A DNA stretch of 64,000 nt from Methylomonas sp. EFPC3 (GCF_029643245.1 NZ_CP116398.1:2170001-2234000); one strand, 5' to 3'. Counted from the first letter of the stretch, positions 40,915 through 50,046 are shown. The notes: a model not told the origin generated them from the sequence alone. Program-made: numbers and translations.

Positions 40915-42507
40915 TTAGCGGCGGTCGTTCCAGCCCAGCGCGTCCGCCATGATGTGGTAGATCACGTTTTGCTCCAACGTTCCGCGCACCAAGTAGGCAC
41001 CGGGGCCGTCGGCATAGATCGTCACGTCTTCGCCGGCATGGGTTTCCGAACCCATCGGCACGGTTGCTTCTTGCATATAGTTAGGATTTTCGGTGTCTAC
41101 CGCGCTCAAATCCGGGCGCAGCTTGTTGCCGGCATACTCTGCCGCCACAGTGCCTTCATTGGCCGGGTTGAATTCCTTGCGTTGCAGGCCGCCGGTCCAG
41201 CCCGGGCCATTGGCATAGGATAAGGTGGTATACGGCAGGCCCAAAGAATCTTTCGATTCGACGCCGTCAATTGCCGTCTTGCCCAAAATAGGATTACCGC
41301 GCGATGGGTAGCCGGCGATGGTGAACACGTGACTGTGGTCGGCGGTAACCAGGATCAGGGTGTCCTTGTCGTTGGTCAGTTGCTTGGCTTTTTTCACTGC
41401 ATCGGACAACGCAATCGCATCGGTCAATGCGCGGTAAGCGTTGCCGGCATGATGACCATGGTCAACCCGTCCGCCCTCTACCATCAAGTAAAAGCCTTTG
41501 CGGTTTTTTTGCAGAACTTTGATCGCTTTTTCGGTCATTTCCGCCAAGGAAGGCTCGCCTGCAGCATCGTCTTTCCGATCGGCTTCGTAACGCATGTGCG
41601 AGCGTTCGAACAGACCCAACAAATGATCGGTCTTAGCCGGGTTCACCGCATCGAATTGGGCTTGGTTCCAAACATACTCCGAGTTGTTGTATTTGGCCGT
41701 CCATTCGGCGGTCAAATCGCGGCTATCGGCTCGGCGGCCCTTTTGGGTCGGATATTCCGGATCGATCGCCGTTTTCGGCATGAAGTAGCTGCGGCCGCCG
41801 CCCAAGGCCACTTCCAAACCGTCGCCGTAGGGGAACTCGAGCAATTGGCGGGCGATGTCTTTCACCGTCGCGCCGGCCGGCAGATTGCTGTCAGCCTCCC
41901 AGTCGCGATCGGCAATGTGAGCATAATTGACGGCCGGAGTGGCGTGGGTAAAGCGGGCGGTCGTCACAACCCCGGTAGACATACCGCGCTCCTCGGCACG
42001 CTCGAGGATGGTTTTTACACTCTTCGCTGCGGTGACGTCTGCACTCGTTTCGGTACGGGCAACACTTTGATCGACAGAAATCGCACCATCGTTGGCTTTG
42101 ACGCCAGAGACCATCGCTGTCGCAGTCGGCGCCGAGTCGGAAGTCTGCTGGTTGGCGCTAGCGGTAACCGAATGCGCCGTGTGGTTGAATCTTTCGAAAC
42201 TGAGCCGGTTGAATTCGCCGTCGCGCCCGTTCATCTGGCCTTCCAGGATGCGGGCGGCGGTAACGGTGGAAACGCCCATACCGTCGCCGACGAACAAAAT
42301 CACATTTTTGGCTCTGCGCAGATTGGGCAACTCGTATTTGTTGAACCTGACGGCCGCTTGGCCGGCGTGGAACCATTCGCTGGCGGATTCAGGAACTTGG
42401 CCCGCCGGTAAGTCGTGATGGTGTCGGTAGTTGTCGTCTGCTACCGCGGCAATTGAAAGCGTAATACCAAAGGCGCCCAGCGCCGCGGCTAGTTTGGCTT
42501 GTTTCAT
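40915..42507 (-). CDS. phoA: Alkaline phosphatase (PhoA family)
   Basis: 530 residues with a signal peptide. Metal-site motif VILFVGDGMGVSTVTAARI (Asp), the catalytic Ser in TSDSAPTATAM, VEGGRVDHGHHAGNAYRA and VTADHSHVF are the hallmarks of the zinc/magnesium-dependent alkaline phosphatases. It releases phosphate from organic esters in the periplasm. GGAG lies 7 bases before the ATG, and a Pho-box-like sequence about 50 bases further up implies PhoB control under phosphate starvation. It is divergent from the arsenic operon. Confidence 0.93.
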   Translation of the reverse strand: MKQAKLAAALGAFGITLSIAAVADDNYRHHHDLPAGQVPESASEWFHAGQAAVRFNKYELPNLRRAKNVILFVGDGMGVSTVTAARILEGQMNGRDGEFNRLSFERFNHTAHSVTASANQQTSDSAPTATAMVSGVKANDGAISVDQSVARTETSADVTAAKSVKTILERAEERGMSTGVVTTARFTHATPAVNYAHIADRDWEADSNLPAGATVKDIARQLLEFPYGDGLEVALGGGRSYFMPKTAIDPEYPTQKGRRADSRDLTAEWTAKYNNSEYVWNQAQFDAVNPAKTDHLLGLFERSHMRYEADRKDDAAGEPSLAEMTEKAIKVLQKNRKGFYLMVEGGRVDHGHHAGNAYRALTDAIALSDAVKKAKQLTNDKDTLILVTADHSHVFTIAGYPSRGNPILGKTAIDGVESKDSLGLPYTTLSYANGPGWTGGLQRKEFNPANEGTVAAEYAGNKLRPDLSAVDTENPNYMQEATVPMGSETHAGEDVTIYADGPGAYLVRGTLEQNVIYHIMADALGWNDRR

Positions 42508-42556
42508 GTGTTGGCTCCAACATTAGATTCGGAAACCGGCAGCTTAATGGCCGAAC

Positions 42557-42574
42557 ATGACAATTTCGTGAAAC
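42557..42574 (-). promoter_or_regulatory. Pho-box-like PhoB site upstream of phoA
   Basis: On the minus strand GTTTCACGAAATTGTCAT matches CTGTCATAAAACTGTCAT at 13 of 18 positions, with the downstream half TTGTCAT nearly perfect. Its orientation toward phoA is correct and the gene downstream is a phosphatase, which supports the call. It ends 3 bases from the arsR -35 element. Confidence 0.6.
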
Positions 42575-42577
42575 GGG

Positions 42578-42606
42578 TTGACTTATTTCCATATTTCAAC
42601 TACTTT
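42578..42606 (+). promoter_or_regulatory. Promoter of the ars operon
   Basis: TTGACT (42578-42583), 17-base spacer, TACTTT (42601-42606). The expected start site is about 42613, the A of the arsR ATG, and no ribosome-binding sequence is seen before the ATG. A leaderless transcript is therefore likely. The ArsR operator overlaps the spacer and -10. Confidence 0.7.
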
Positions 42607-42619
42607 TGAAATATGGAAA
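42586..42619. promoter_or_regulatory. ArsR operator (perfect inverted repeat over promoter and start codon)
   Basis: TTTCCATATTTCAA (42586-42599), 6-base centre, TTGAAATATGGAAA (42606-42619). 14-base perfect arms; the right arm contains the arsR ATG. Typical of autoregulation by an ArsR/SmtB repressor released by arsenite. Confidence 0.88.
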
Positions 42620-42942
42620 ATAAAACCGCCGTTACCGCCCTCGCCGCACTAGCCCAAGAAACCCGCTTATCGCTGTTCCGCGCCTTGATCCAGGCCGGGC
42701 CCGACGGTTTGGCGGCAGGCAAGATCAGCGAAATGCTGGGAATTTCGCCGTCGTCGTTGTCGTTTCATTTGAAAGAACTGGTCCATGCCGGTTTGATCGA
42801 GTCCCGCAACGAAAGCCGCTTCGTGATCTATTCGGCCAATTTTGCGGCGATGAACCAGCTCCTGGCGTTTTTGAGCGAGAACTGCTGCGGCGGAAACGAC
42901 TGTTCGGGGGCCTCGGTCAGCCGCTGCGAGCCCCAAACATGA
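42613..42942 (+). CDS. arsR: Arsenical-resistance repressor ArsR
   Basis: 109 residues of the ArsR/SmtB winged-helix family: ALAQETRLSLFRALIQAGPD, recognition helix region GISPSSLSFHLKELVHAGLI, and the wing ESRNESRFVIY. Cysteines for As(III) sit near the C-terminus (SENCCGGNDCSG), unlike the classical CVC in helix 3, so this is the C-terminal-Cys type of ArsR. It represses its own operon; the operator overlaps its start codon. It begins the ars operon. Confidence 0.92.
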   Translation: MENKTAVTALAALAQETRLSLFRALIQAGPDGLAAGKISEMLGISPSSLSFHLKELVHAGLIESRNESRFVIYSANFAAMNQLLAFLSENCCGGNDCSGASVSRCEPQT

Positions 42943-43009
42943 AATCCGGGCGATTGCCGGAGCGGTCGCTCGTCACGATAACCCTAATCTCAATTCAGCA
43001 TCCCGATCT

Positions 43010-43492
43010 ATGATGAACGTTCTCTTTCTTTGTACCGGTAACTCCTGCCGCTCGCTGATGGGCGAAGCGATTTTCAACCATCTGGCGCCGCAAGGTTGGC
43101 ATGCCATCAGCGCCGGCAGCAAGCCGCTTGGCCGGCTCAATCCCGGCGCCGTGGCCTTGCTGGAGGAAAAAGGCATTGCCACCGCCGGCTACTACAGCAA
43201 GTCCTGGAACGATCTGCCGGTCACGCCCGACATCGTCATCAGCGTCTGCGGCAATGCCGCCAACGAAACTTGCCCGGCCTATCTGGGCCCGGTGCTGCGA
43301 AGCCATTGGGGCGTGGAAGATCCAGCCCATGCCGAAGGCACCGAAGCTGAAATCAAAGCCGCATTTGAAACGGCCTACGCCATTCTGCGCTATCGCATCG
43401 AACAATTTCTGGCTTTACCGTTGACCGAATTGCAACACGACCCGGTACGCTTGAAAGCGGAAATGGACCGGATCGGCGTGTCTTTACCTTAA
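43010..43492 (+). CDS. arsC: Arsenate reductase (low-MW phosphatase type)
   Basis: 160 residues (two adjacent ATGs, 43010 and 43013). The P-loop CTGNSCRS gives the catalytic Cys and Arg; SVCGNAANETCPAYLG holds the Cys pair that shuttles the disulfide to thioredoxin; EDPAHAEG has the catalytic Asp. It reduces arsenate to arsenite for export by Acr3. Lies 67 bases after arsR. Confidence 0.93.
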   Translation: MMNVLFLCTGNSCRSLMGEAIFNHLAPQGWHAISAGSKPLGRLNPGAVALLEEKGIATAGYYSKSWNDLPVTPDIVISVCGNAANETCPAYLGPVLRSHWGVEDPAHAEGTEAEIKAAFETAYAILRYRIEQFLALPLTELQHDPVRLKAEMDRIGVSLP

Positions 43493-43509
43493 CCAGCAGG
43501 AGAACAGCC

Positions 43510-43866
43510 ATGAGCAGCATTCAAATCTTCGATCCCTCGCTGTGCTGCAGCAGCGGCGTCTGCGGCGTGGAGGTCGATCAGCAACTGGTCGATGTCGCCG
43601 CCGACATCGCCTGGGCCCAGCAAAGCGGTGCCGCCATCGAACGCTTCAATCTGGCGCAGCAGCCTTTGGCCTTTGCCGAAAATCCGGTTGTGAAAGCTTT
43701 CCTGGAGCGGTCGGGCGCGGAGGGATTACCGCTGGTTTTAGTCGACGGCGAAATTGCCTTGACCGGCCGCTATCCGAATCGAAACGAATTGGCGCGCTGG
43801 GCCGCGCTCGACCCGGCGACGGACAAACCGGAAGCGGCCTGCTGCAGTGGCAGCCGCTGCTGCTGA
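43510..43866 (+). CDS. arsD: Arsenite metallochaperone ArsD
   Basis: 118 residues. Three essential cysteines near the start (DPSLCCSSGVCGVEVD) and vicinal pairs at the end (EAACCSGSRCC). It binds arsenite and hands it to the ArsA ATPase, raising its affinity. AGGAG lies before the ATG. It precedes arsA, the usual partner. Confidence 0.93.
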   Translation: MSSIQIFDPSLCCSSGVCGVEVDQQLVDVAADIAWAQQSGAAIERFNLAQQPLAFAENPVVKAFLERSGAEGLPLVLVDGEIALTGRYPNRNELARWAALDPATDKPEAACCSGSRCC

Positions 43867-43882
43867 TCGGCCGGGGCCTGCC

Positions 43883-45640
43883 TTGAACTTTCTGCAGCAA
43901 GCGCCGCGCTTTCTGTTTTTCACCGGCAAGGGCGGCGTCGGCAAGACCTCGGTGGCTTGCGCCAGCGCCGTTCATTTGGCCGATAGCGGATCTAAAGTGC
44001 TATTGGTCAGCACCGACCCGGCGTCGAACGTCGGCCAGGTTTTCGGCCTGGATATCGGCAATCGCATCGCCGCCGTTCCCGCCGTCTCCGGTTTGAGTGC
44101 CCTGGAAATCGACCCGCAAGCCGCCGCCCAAGCTTACCGCGACCGCATCGTCGGCCCGGTCAAAGGCTTGTTGCCGGATAACGTGGTCAAGGGGATCGAA
44201 GAACAGCTCTCCGGCGCCTGCACCACCGAAATCGCCGCCTTCGACCAATTCACCGGTTTATTGACCGATGCCGAGTTGGTAGCCGGTTACGACCACATCG
44301 TCTTCGACACCGCGCCCACCGGCCACACCATTCGCTTGTTGCAATTGCCCGGCGCCTGGAGCGGCTTTCTGGAAGCGGGCAAAGGCGACGCCTCTTGCCT
44401 GGGGCCGCTGGCCGGCCTGGACAAACAACGTGCCCAGTACAAAGCCGCGGTGGATGCGCTGGCGGACAGCACCCGTACCCGCTTGATTCTGGTGGCTCGC
44501 GCCCAGCAATCCACATTGCGGGAAGTGGCGCGAACCCATCGCGAGCTGGCCGAGATCGGCCTGCGCAATCAATATTTGCTGATCAACGCGATACTGCCGG
44601 CCGAGCAAGTCGCCGACGACCCGCTGGCAATGGCGATTCATCAACGCGAACAAGCCGCATTGGCGAATATGCCCGACGTCCTCGCCGCCTTGCCTCGCGA
44701 CGCCGTGATGCTGCGGCCCTTCAACATGGTGGGATTGGCTGCGTTGCGCCACTTGCTGACCGGCGACGGCGCAGGCCTGGCCCCGGCCGGCGAGCCTTGC
44801 CGGCCCGACGCTCATCCCGGTTTGGCCGAATTAGTCGAAGAAATCGCCCAAGCAGGTCACGGCCTGATCATGCTGATGGGCAAAGGCGGCGTCGGCAAGA
44901 CCACGCTGGCAGCGGCAATTGCAGTCGATCTGGCCCGGCGCGGCCTGCCGGTGCATTTAACGACCTCAGATCCGGCCGCGCATTTGCAGGAAACGTTGGC
45001 CGGCGCGCTGGAACAGTTGACCGTCAGCCGCATCGATCCGGCCGAGGCAACCGAACGCTACCGCCAGCAGGTATTGGCTACCAAGGGGGCACGCCTGGAT
45101 GCCCAAGGCCGGGCGCTGCTGGAAGAAGATCTGCGCTCGCCGTGTACCGAGGAAATCGCCGTGTTCCAGGCCTTCTCCCGCATCATCCGCGAGGCCGGCC
45201 GGCAATTCGTGGTGATGGATACCGCGCCGACCGGCCATACGTTATTGCTACTGGACGCCACCGGCGCCTACCATCGCGAGGTGGCGCGGCAAATGCAACC
45301 CGGTATTCACTATCAGACGCCGATGATGCAATTGCAGGATAGCCGACAAACCAAACTGCTGATTGCCACGCTGGCGGAAACCACGCCGGTGCTGGAAGCC
45401 GCCAATCTGCAACAGGATTTGCGCCGGGCGGGTATCGAGCCCTGGGCCTGGATAATCAATAACAGCATCGCCGCCGCCAACGCGACCTCGCCGCTATTGC
45501 GGCAACGCGCCAGTAACGAACTGGTAGAAATTGCCGCCGTCGCCAAGCGCCATGCGCCGCGCTACGCCGTGGTACCGTTGCTACAGGACGAGCCGGTCGG
45601 AATCGCCGGCCTACAACAGTTGGTCGGCTCGGATCACTGA
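43883..45640 (+). CDS. arsA: Arsenite-stimulated ATPase ArsA
   Basis: About 585 residues. Start uncertain: TTG 43883 gives MNFLQQAPRFLFFTGKGG; a GTG at 43847 inside arsD is the alternative. Two homologous nucleotide-binding halves, each with a P-loop (TGKGGVGKTSVA near residue 15, MGKGGVGKTTLA near 335) and DTAPTGHT switch motifs. Cysteines of the As(III) site occur in SGACTTEIAAF and SPCTEEIAVF. It energises arsenite efflux, normally with ArsB; here with Acr3. Confidence 0.93.
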   Translation: MNFLQQAPRFLFFTGKGGVGKTSVACASAVHLADSGSKVLLVSTDPASNVGQVFGLDIGNRIAAVPAVSGLSALEIDPQAAAQAYRDRIVGPVKGLLPDNVVKGIEEQLSGACTTEIAAFDQFTGLLTDAELVAGYDHIVFDTAPTGHTIRLLQLPGAWSGFLEAGKGDASCLGPLAGLDKQRAQYKAAVDALADSTRTRLILVARAQQSTLREVARTHRELAEIGLRNQYLLINAILPAEQVADDPLAMAIHQREQAALANMPDVLAALPRDAVMLRPFNMVGLAALRHLLTGDGAGLAPAGEPCRPDAHPGLAELVEEIAQAGHGLIMLMGKGGVGKTTLAAAIAVDLARRGLPVHLTTSDPAAHLQETLAGALEQLTVSRIDPAEATERYRQQVLATKGARLDAQGRALLEEDLRSPCTEEIAVFQAFSRIIREAGRQFVVMDTAPTGHTLLLLDATGAYHREVARQMQPGIHYQTPMMQLQDSRQTKLLIATLAETTPVLEAANLQQDLRRAGIEPWAWIINNSIAAANATSPLLRQRASNELVEIAAVAKRHAPRYAVVPLLQDEPVGIAGLQQLVGSDH

Positions 45641-45649
45641 GATTTTTCG

Positions 45650-46186
45650 ATGCCGGAACGAATTGCGACTGTTTTATTTCTGTGTACGGCCAACTCGGCG
45701 CGCAGCATCATGGCCGAGGCCATCCTCAATCGAGTGGGCAGCGGCAGATTCCAGGCATTCAGTGCGGGCAGCGAACCCGCCGGCAGCGTGCATCCGTTGA
45801 CCATCGAGTTGTTGGAGCAGTTGGGTTACGACACGCGGCCGTTGCGCAGCAAACATTGGTCCGAATTCAGCGGCGCCGAGGCGCCGCCGCTGGATTTTGT
45901 GTTCACCGTTTGCGACAAAGCGGCCGGCGAACCCTGTCCGGTCTGGTCGAAACGGGCAAGAGCCCATTGGGGCGTACCGGACCCGGCACTACTCTACGGC
46001 TCGGAACAGCAACGCAAGAAATTGTTTTTCGAGGTTTACAGCCTGTTGAAACGCCGTATCGAATTGTTGTGCGCGTTACCGCTGCCGACCTTGGACACTC
46101 TGACCCTGACCCAAAGAATCGACGAAATCGGCCGCAGTGCCGCCGACAGCCACTCACCTTCCGAACCGAGGATATTGCCGCCATGA
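45650..46186 (+). CDS. Second ArsC-like arsenate reductase (low-MW phosphatase family)
   Basis: 178 residues. The P-loop is CTANSARS, with Ala where the first ArsC has its second Cys. The downstream pair CDKAAGEPC is kept, so the three Cys residues needed for reduction remain. DPALLYG has Asp in the expected place. It is either a second arsenate reductase or a related phosphatase. The stop overlaps the arsI ATG by 4 bases. Confidence 0.85.
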   Translation: MPERIATVLFLCTANSARSIMAEAILNRVGSGRFQAFSAGSEPAGSVHPLTIELLEQLGYDTRPLRSKHWSEFSGAEAPPLDFVFTVCDKAAGEPCPVWSKRARAHWGVPDPALLYGSEQQRKKLFFEVYSLLKRRIELLCALPLPTLDTLTLTQRIDEIGRSAADSHSPSEPRILPP

Positions 46187-46626
46187 AACGTTTTCATATC
46201 CATATCGCCGTCGATGACCTCGACGCCAATATCCGCTTTTATAACGCGCTATTTCAAGCCGAACCCACAGTGCTGCAGAGCGATTACGCCAAGTGGTTGC
46301 TGGACGATCCGCGCGTCAACTTTGCCATATCTCGGCGCGGGCGCAAACCGGGCCTGGACCATCTGGGCATACAAGTCGAATCGGCGCCGGAGCTGGAAGC
46401 GGTGCAATCGGGCTTGACCGCTGCGGCGGTACCGCTGGCCGAGCAAAAGCAGGCCGCCTGCTGCTACGCCAAGTCGGACAAGTATTGGACGGTGGACCCG
46501 CAGGGCATTGCCTGGGAAGCCTTCCACTCCCTGGAACAGATCCCGATGTTCGGCGCAGACGATGTGATCCAGATGCCGCCGGCTGCACCCTGCTGCGGCT
46601 CTACCCAGAACGATCCCAGCCAGTGA
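46183..46626 (+). CDS. arsI: ArsI/CadI-family VOC protein (organoarsenical C-As lyase candidate)
   Basis: 147 residues. VOC metal ligands: His in FHIHIAVDDL, His in GLDHLGIQVE, Glu in IAWEAFHS. The vicinal cysteine pair in KQAACCYAKSDKYW matches the substrate-binding pair of ArsI, which splits methylarsonous acid. The C-terminal CCGS may add another thiol site. The CadI cadmium-induced subgroup is the alternative. It lies in a coupled ars operon. Confidence 0.85.
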   Translation: MKRFHIHIAVDDLDANIRFYNALFQAEPTVLQSDYAKWLLDDPRVNFAISRRGRKPGLDHLGIQVESAPELEAVQSGLTAAAVPLAEQKQAACCYAKSDKYWTVDPQGIAWEAFHSLEQIPMFGADDVIQMPPAAPCCGSTQNDPSQ

Positions 46627-46681
46627 TCGTTTGCAATGATTCGGACACCCTTTCCGGAAAACCGTTTGGAGGAAATTTGAT

Positions 46682-47743
46682 ATGAATACCCCACTCTGCC
46701 CTAGCCCGCGTTTGTCGTTCCTGGACCGGTTTTTGACGCTCTGGATTTTTATCGCGATGGCCATCGGCGTCGGCCTGGGCTTTGCATTGCCCGAGCAGGT
46801 CAAGCAGATCAACGAAACGGTTTCCGTCGGCACCACCAATATCCCGATCGCGACCGGTCTGATCCTGATGATGTATCCGCCGCTGGCCAAGGTGCATTAC
46901 GAGGAATTGGGCGACGTGTTTCGCAACTGGCGGGTACTGAGCTTGTCGCTGGTGCAGAATTGGATTATCGGGCCGATTTTGATGTTCGGCCTGGCGATCT
47001 TATTTTTGCGCGACTATCCGGAATATATGGCCGGATTGATCATGATCGGCCTGGCGCGCTGCATTGCGATGGTGATCGTCTGGAACGAACTGGCGCGCGG
47101 CGACAACCAATATTGCGCGGCACTGGTCGCGTTCAATAGCGTGTTTCAGGTGTTGTTCTTCAGCGTCTACGCCTGGCTGTTCGTCACGGTGCTGCCACCG
47201 ATGTTCGGCCTGCCCGGCAGTCTGGTAGACATTACCATCGGCGATATCGCCCACAGCGTGTTTATTTATCTGGGCATCCCGTTCCTGGCCGGTTTTAGCA
47301 GCCGCTGGATTCTGATCAGAGCCAAGGGCAAGGCTTGGTACCAAGAGCTGTTCGTGCCGAAAATCAGCCCGCTGACCTTGATTGCGCTGCTGTTCACGAT
47401 TGTGGTGATGTTCTCGTTGAAAGGCGAACTGATCGTGCAACTGCCGCTGGACGTATTGCGCATCGCGCTGCCGCTGCTGGTGTATTTCGTGGTGATGTTT
47501 CTGGTGAGCTTTGCCAGCGGCAAATTGATCGGCGCCGACTACGGCCAAACTACGACCTTGGCTTTCACCGCCGCCAGCAACAACTTCGAACTGGCAATTG
47601 CGGTGGCGGTGGCGGTGTTCGGCATCGATAGCGGCGCCGCCTTTGCCGCTGTGATCGGCCCGTTGATCGAGGTTCCGGTCATGGTAGGCTTAGTCAACGT
47701 GGCATTTTGGTTTCGAAAACGCTTATTCCCCGCCGTCGGCTAG
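46682..47743 (+). CDS. acr3: Arsenite efflux transporter Acr3
   Basis: 353 residues, about ten membrane helices. Acr3 (bile/arsenite/riboflavin transporter superfamily) signatures: [20 protein letters not shown], with the Cys that is essential for transport, and [20 protein letters not shown] with the conserved Glu. It extrudes arsenite. Last gene of the ars operon; TTGGAGG lies before its ATG. Confidence 0.94.
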   Translation: MNTPLCPSPRLSFLDRFLTLWIFIAMAIGVGLGFALPEQVKQINETVSVGTTNIPIATGLILMMYPPLAKVHYEELGDVFRNWRVLSLSLVQNWIIGPILMFGLAILFLRDYPEYMAGLIMIGLARCIAMVIVWNELARGDNQYCAALVAFNSVFQVLFFSVYAWLFVTVLPPMFGLPGSLVDITIGDIAHSVFIYLGIPFLAGFSSRWILIRAKGKAWYQELFVPKISPLTLIALLFTIVVMFSLKGELIVQLPLDVLRIALPLLVYFVVMFLVSFASGKLIGADYGQTTTLAFTAASNNFELAIAVAVAVFGIDSGAAFAAVIGPLIEVPVMVGLVNVAFWFRKRLFPAVG

Positions 47744-47867
47744 GGCGGATGGGCGCCGGATGCACGACATCAACCAAAGTATTCCGATCCGGAAGCGGTC
47801 ATGGTGCCAAGTTTCCGGAGCTGAATTTCCGAAGTAGGCTGCTATTGCTCCGGTCGATGCCGGACAC

Positions 47868-48125
47868 CTACTCGCCGTGCTCCGCTTTTTCAGCCAATTC
47901 CCGGCGGTATTTATAGGCCACCACACCCAACGCTACGCCGGCACCGAACCAGACCAGCGGGTGCCGCAGAATTTTTCTGACCAAGCCGGCCTTGGTGGTG
48001 GCAACCGCCCCCGCCACGGCACCGGCCAGCGCCGGATGCATCATGCCTTCCCCCATCTTCATGGCCGTGCCGGCCATTTTGCCGCCAGCCTCGACCGCCG
48101 CTTTTGCTCCGTGTACATGTGCCAT
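47868..48125 (-). CDS. Small glycine-rich membrane protein, unknown
   Basis: 85 residues from ATG 48125 (GAGGTG upstream). A Gly/Ala helix (HPALAGAVAGAVATTKAGLV) then KILRHPLVWFGAGVALGVVAYKYRREL. The C-terminal part parallels HPLALFATGVVSGYLTHKYRKEI of the next gene, so the two are paralogues. Unknown role; Gly-zipper-like helix packing is likely. Confidence 0.6.
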   Translation of the reverse strand: MAHVHGAKAAVEAGGKMAGTAMKMGEGMMHPALAGAVAGAVATTKAGLVRKILRHPLVWFGAGVALGVVAYKYRRELAEKAEHGE

Positions 48126-48232
48126 GGTAATCACCTCAATCGCTATAAAAATAAAGTAATGCAAGCCTCCGGTTCAGCCGGTCTCCGGCTGGATCCGAAA
48201 CCGTTTTAGCGGCCGGGCCTGTTGGGTCGGCT

Positions 48233-48613
48233 TCATTCGGCTGCATCGCGCCGGGCGGCATATTCGCGGCTTTCGGCAACCAAATCCAGCACACTCTCGC
48301 GTTGCCGCAACAGAAAGTTCTTACTCTCCACAGCCGTGCGGCTGCCGACGAGGATGATTTCTTTGCGGTATTTGTGGGTCAGGTAACCGCTGACCACGCC
48401 GGTGGCGAACAAGGCCAACGGGTGGCGAACCAAGGCCCCGGTAATGCTTTTGCTGGCGTGGGTCACGCCGGAAATGACGATGCCCATGAATACGCCTTTG
48501 ACCAAGGCCTCGCCTCGGGTCGGCGGTGCCATCCGTTTGGCTTTGCGGCCGCCGGTTCCGGATTTTTTACGGGGATCGTGCTGTTCGTGGGCGGAAATGC
48601 TGTGGTCGCTCAT
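48233..48613 (-). CDS. Membrane protein paralogous to its neighbour, unknown
   Basis: 126 residues from ATG 48613. A basic N-terminal region (RKKSGTGGRKAKRMAPP), Gly-rich helix GEALVKGVFMGIVISGVTHA, second helix HPLALFATGVVSGYLTHKYRKEI, and a charged helical tail. It shares the HPL-x-x-F-A-x-G-V-x-x-G pattern with the gene at 47868-48125. Possibly co-transcribed with it; no family recognised. Confidence 0.6.
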   Translation of the reverse strand: MSDHSISAHEQHDPRKKSGTGGRKAKRMAPPTRGEALVKGVFMGIVISGVTHASKSITGALVRHPLALFATGVVSGYLTHKYRKEIILVGSRTAVESKNFLLRQRESVLDLVAESREYAARRDAAE

Positions 48614-48792
48614 AACTGTCTCCGTGTTGGCAACGGGAATTGGCCTGCGCCATGCAGTCGACGCCAAAGTGGCCGGCTACAATCTGGCACAGGCTTGACC
48701 GGTATATCAGACTTCACTAATCTTGCTCCAGTTTTGTTGTGCGGTCAATTCCCTTAAATTTAGCCGCCAAATCGATTATCCGAGATTCCACT

Positions 48793-50046
48793 ATGCCATC
48801 ATCAGCCCCTACCCCAGCCGGTTCCGGCAGCGTTTTTAAAAAAATACTGACTATCGGTTTTGCCTTAGTCGGAATCGGGCTGATCTTGTGGCTGGACACC
48901 TGGTTCATGGATCATGCCGGCATGCCGGATTTGAACGGCGACCTGAATTTCGGCCTGCTGTTTCTGATCGGTTTTTTGACCAGCTTCCACTGCGTCGGCA
49001 TGTGCGGCCCGTTGATCCTGGGTTATATCGCCAAAAGTGCCAAGGCCGGACAACATTCGCATACGGCCCATCTGTTATACGGCGCCGGCAAGACAGTTTC
49101 CTACGGGTCAATTGGCGCGCTGTTCGGCGCATTCGGCGCCATGGTCGCCTTCACCCCGTTTACCCAAGGCGTGATCGGCGTGGCCGCCGGCTTTTTCCTG
49201 ATTCTGTTCGGCATCCACATGTTGGAAATATTTCCGGCTTTGCACCATTTCCAGTTCAAGACACCGGCTTTTGTCATGCGTTTCGTCGGCAAAGAATACC
49301 GCAAGCACAGCAATCCGTTCGTGATCGGACTGCTGAACGGCCTGATGATTATTTGCGGCCCGCTGCAAGCCATGTACGTGATGGCGGCCGGCAGCGGCAG
49401 TTGGTCGCAAGGCGCCGCCATTCTGTTGTTTTTCGGTCTGGGCACCTTGCCGCTGTTGATGGGCTTCGGTGTTTTGACCAGCCTGTTATCGGCTAATTTG
49501 ACCCCCAAATTGCTGAAAGCATCCGGCGTGATTGTGATCGCTTTGGGGGTCATTATGCTGAACCGGGGGCTGTCGGTAACGGGCAGCGGTGCGGATTTCA
49601 ACACGCTGCTGGCGCGGCTCTCGCTGGAATTCGCCCCGACCTCGGCGCAAACACAGAGCTGCGAGAACGAACAAACCATCCGTATGGAGGTGCTGGAAAA
49701 CCGTTTTTCTCCGAACAAATTCACCTTGCGCAAAGGCGTCCCGGTGAAATGGGTCATTGACGTCAAAGAGCTCAATCAATGCAACAAAGAAATCGTAGTC
49801 CGCGACTACGGCCTGGAAATTCAGCTGCGGCAAGGTGCGCAAGTGGTCGAATTCACTCCGCCTGAAGCCGGCGTGGTAGCGTGGAGCTGCTGGATGGGCA
49901 TGATTCCGGGTACGTTTATCGTCGTCGACGACGTCAAGTCGGCGGTACCCGATCCCGCATCGCCCGCCGCCGTCGATGCCGGGGAGACTGTCTGGCAACG
50001 GCTGTTACACCTATTCCGCGAACAGTGGCAAAAAATCCTGCGCTAA
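48793..50046 (+). CDS. SafE/DsbD-type membrane protein fused to a cupredoxin-like domain
   Basis: 417 residues from ATG 48793. About residues 10-270 are seven or so helices of the sulfite exporter TauE/SafE-DsbD_2 class: FLTSFHCVGMCGPLILGYIA (Cys pair C-x3-C), LNGLMIICGPLQAMYVMAA, FFGLGTLPLLMGFG. Residues ~300-390 form a cupredoxin-like domain (MEVLENRFSPNKFTLRKG) with SCWMGMIPGTF as a Cys/Met metal site. Such proteins are linked to copper transfer or cytochrome oxidase assembly. Function inferred only. Confidence 0.8.
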   Translation: MPSSAPTPAGSGSVFKKILTIGFALVGIGLILWLDTWFMDHAGMPDLNGDLNFGLLFLIGFLTSFHCVGMCGPLILGYIAKSAKAGQHSHTAHLLYGAGKTVSYGSIGALFGAFGAMVAFTPFTQGVIGVAAGFFLILFGIHMLEIFPALHHFQFKTPAFVMRFVGKEYRKHSNPFVIGLLNGLMIICGPLQAMYVMAAGSGSWSQGAAILLFFGLGTLPLLMGFGVLTSLLSANLTPKLLKASGVIVIALGVIMLNRGLSVTGSGADFNTLLARLSLEFAPTSAQTQSCENEQTIRMEVLENRFSPNKFTLRKGVPVKWVIDVKELNQCNKEIVVRDYGLEIQLRQGAQVVEFTPPEAGVVAWSCWMGMIPGTFIVVDDVKSAVPDPASPAAVDAGETVWQRLLHLFREQWQKILR

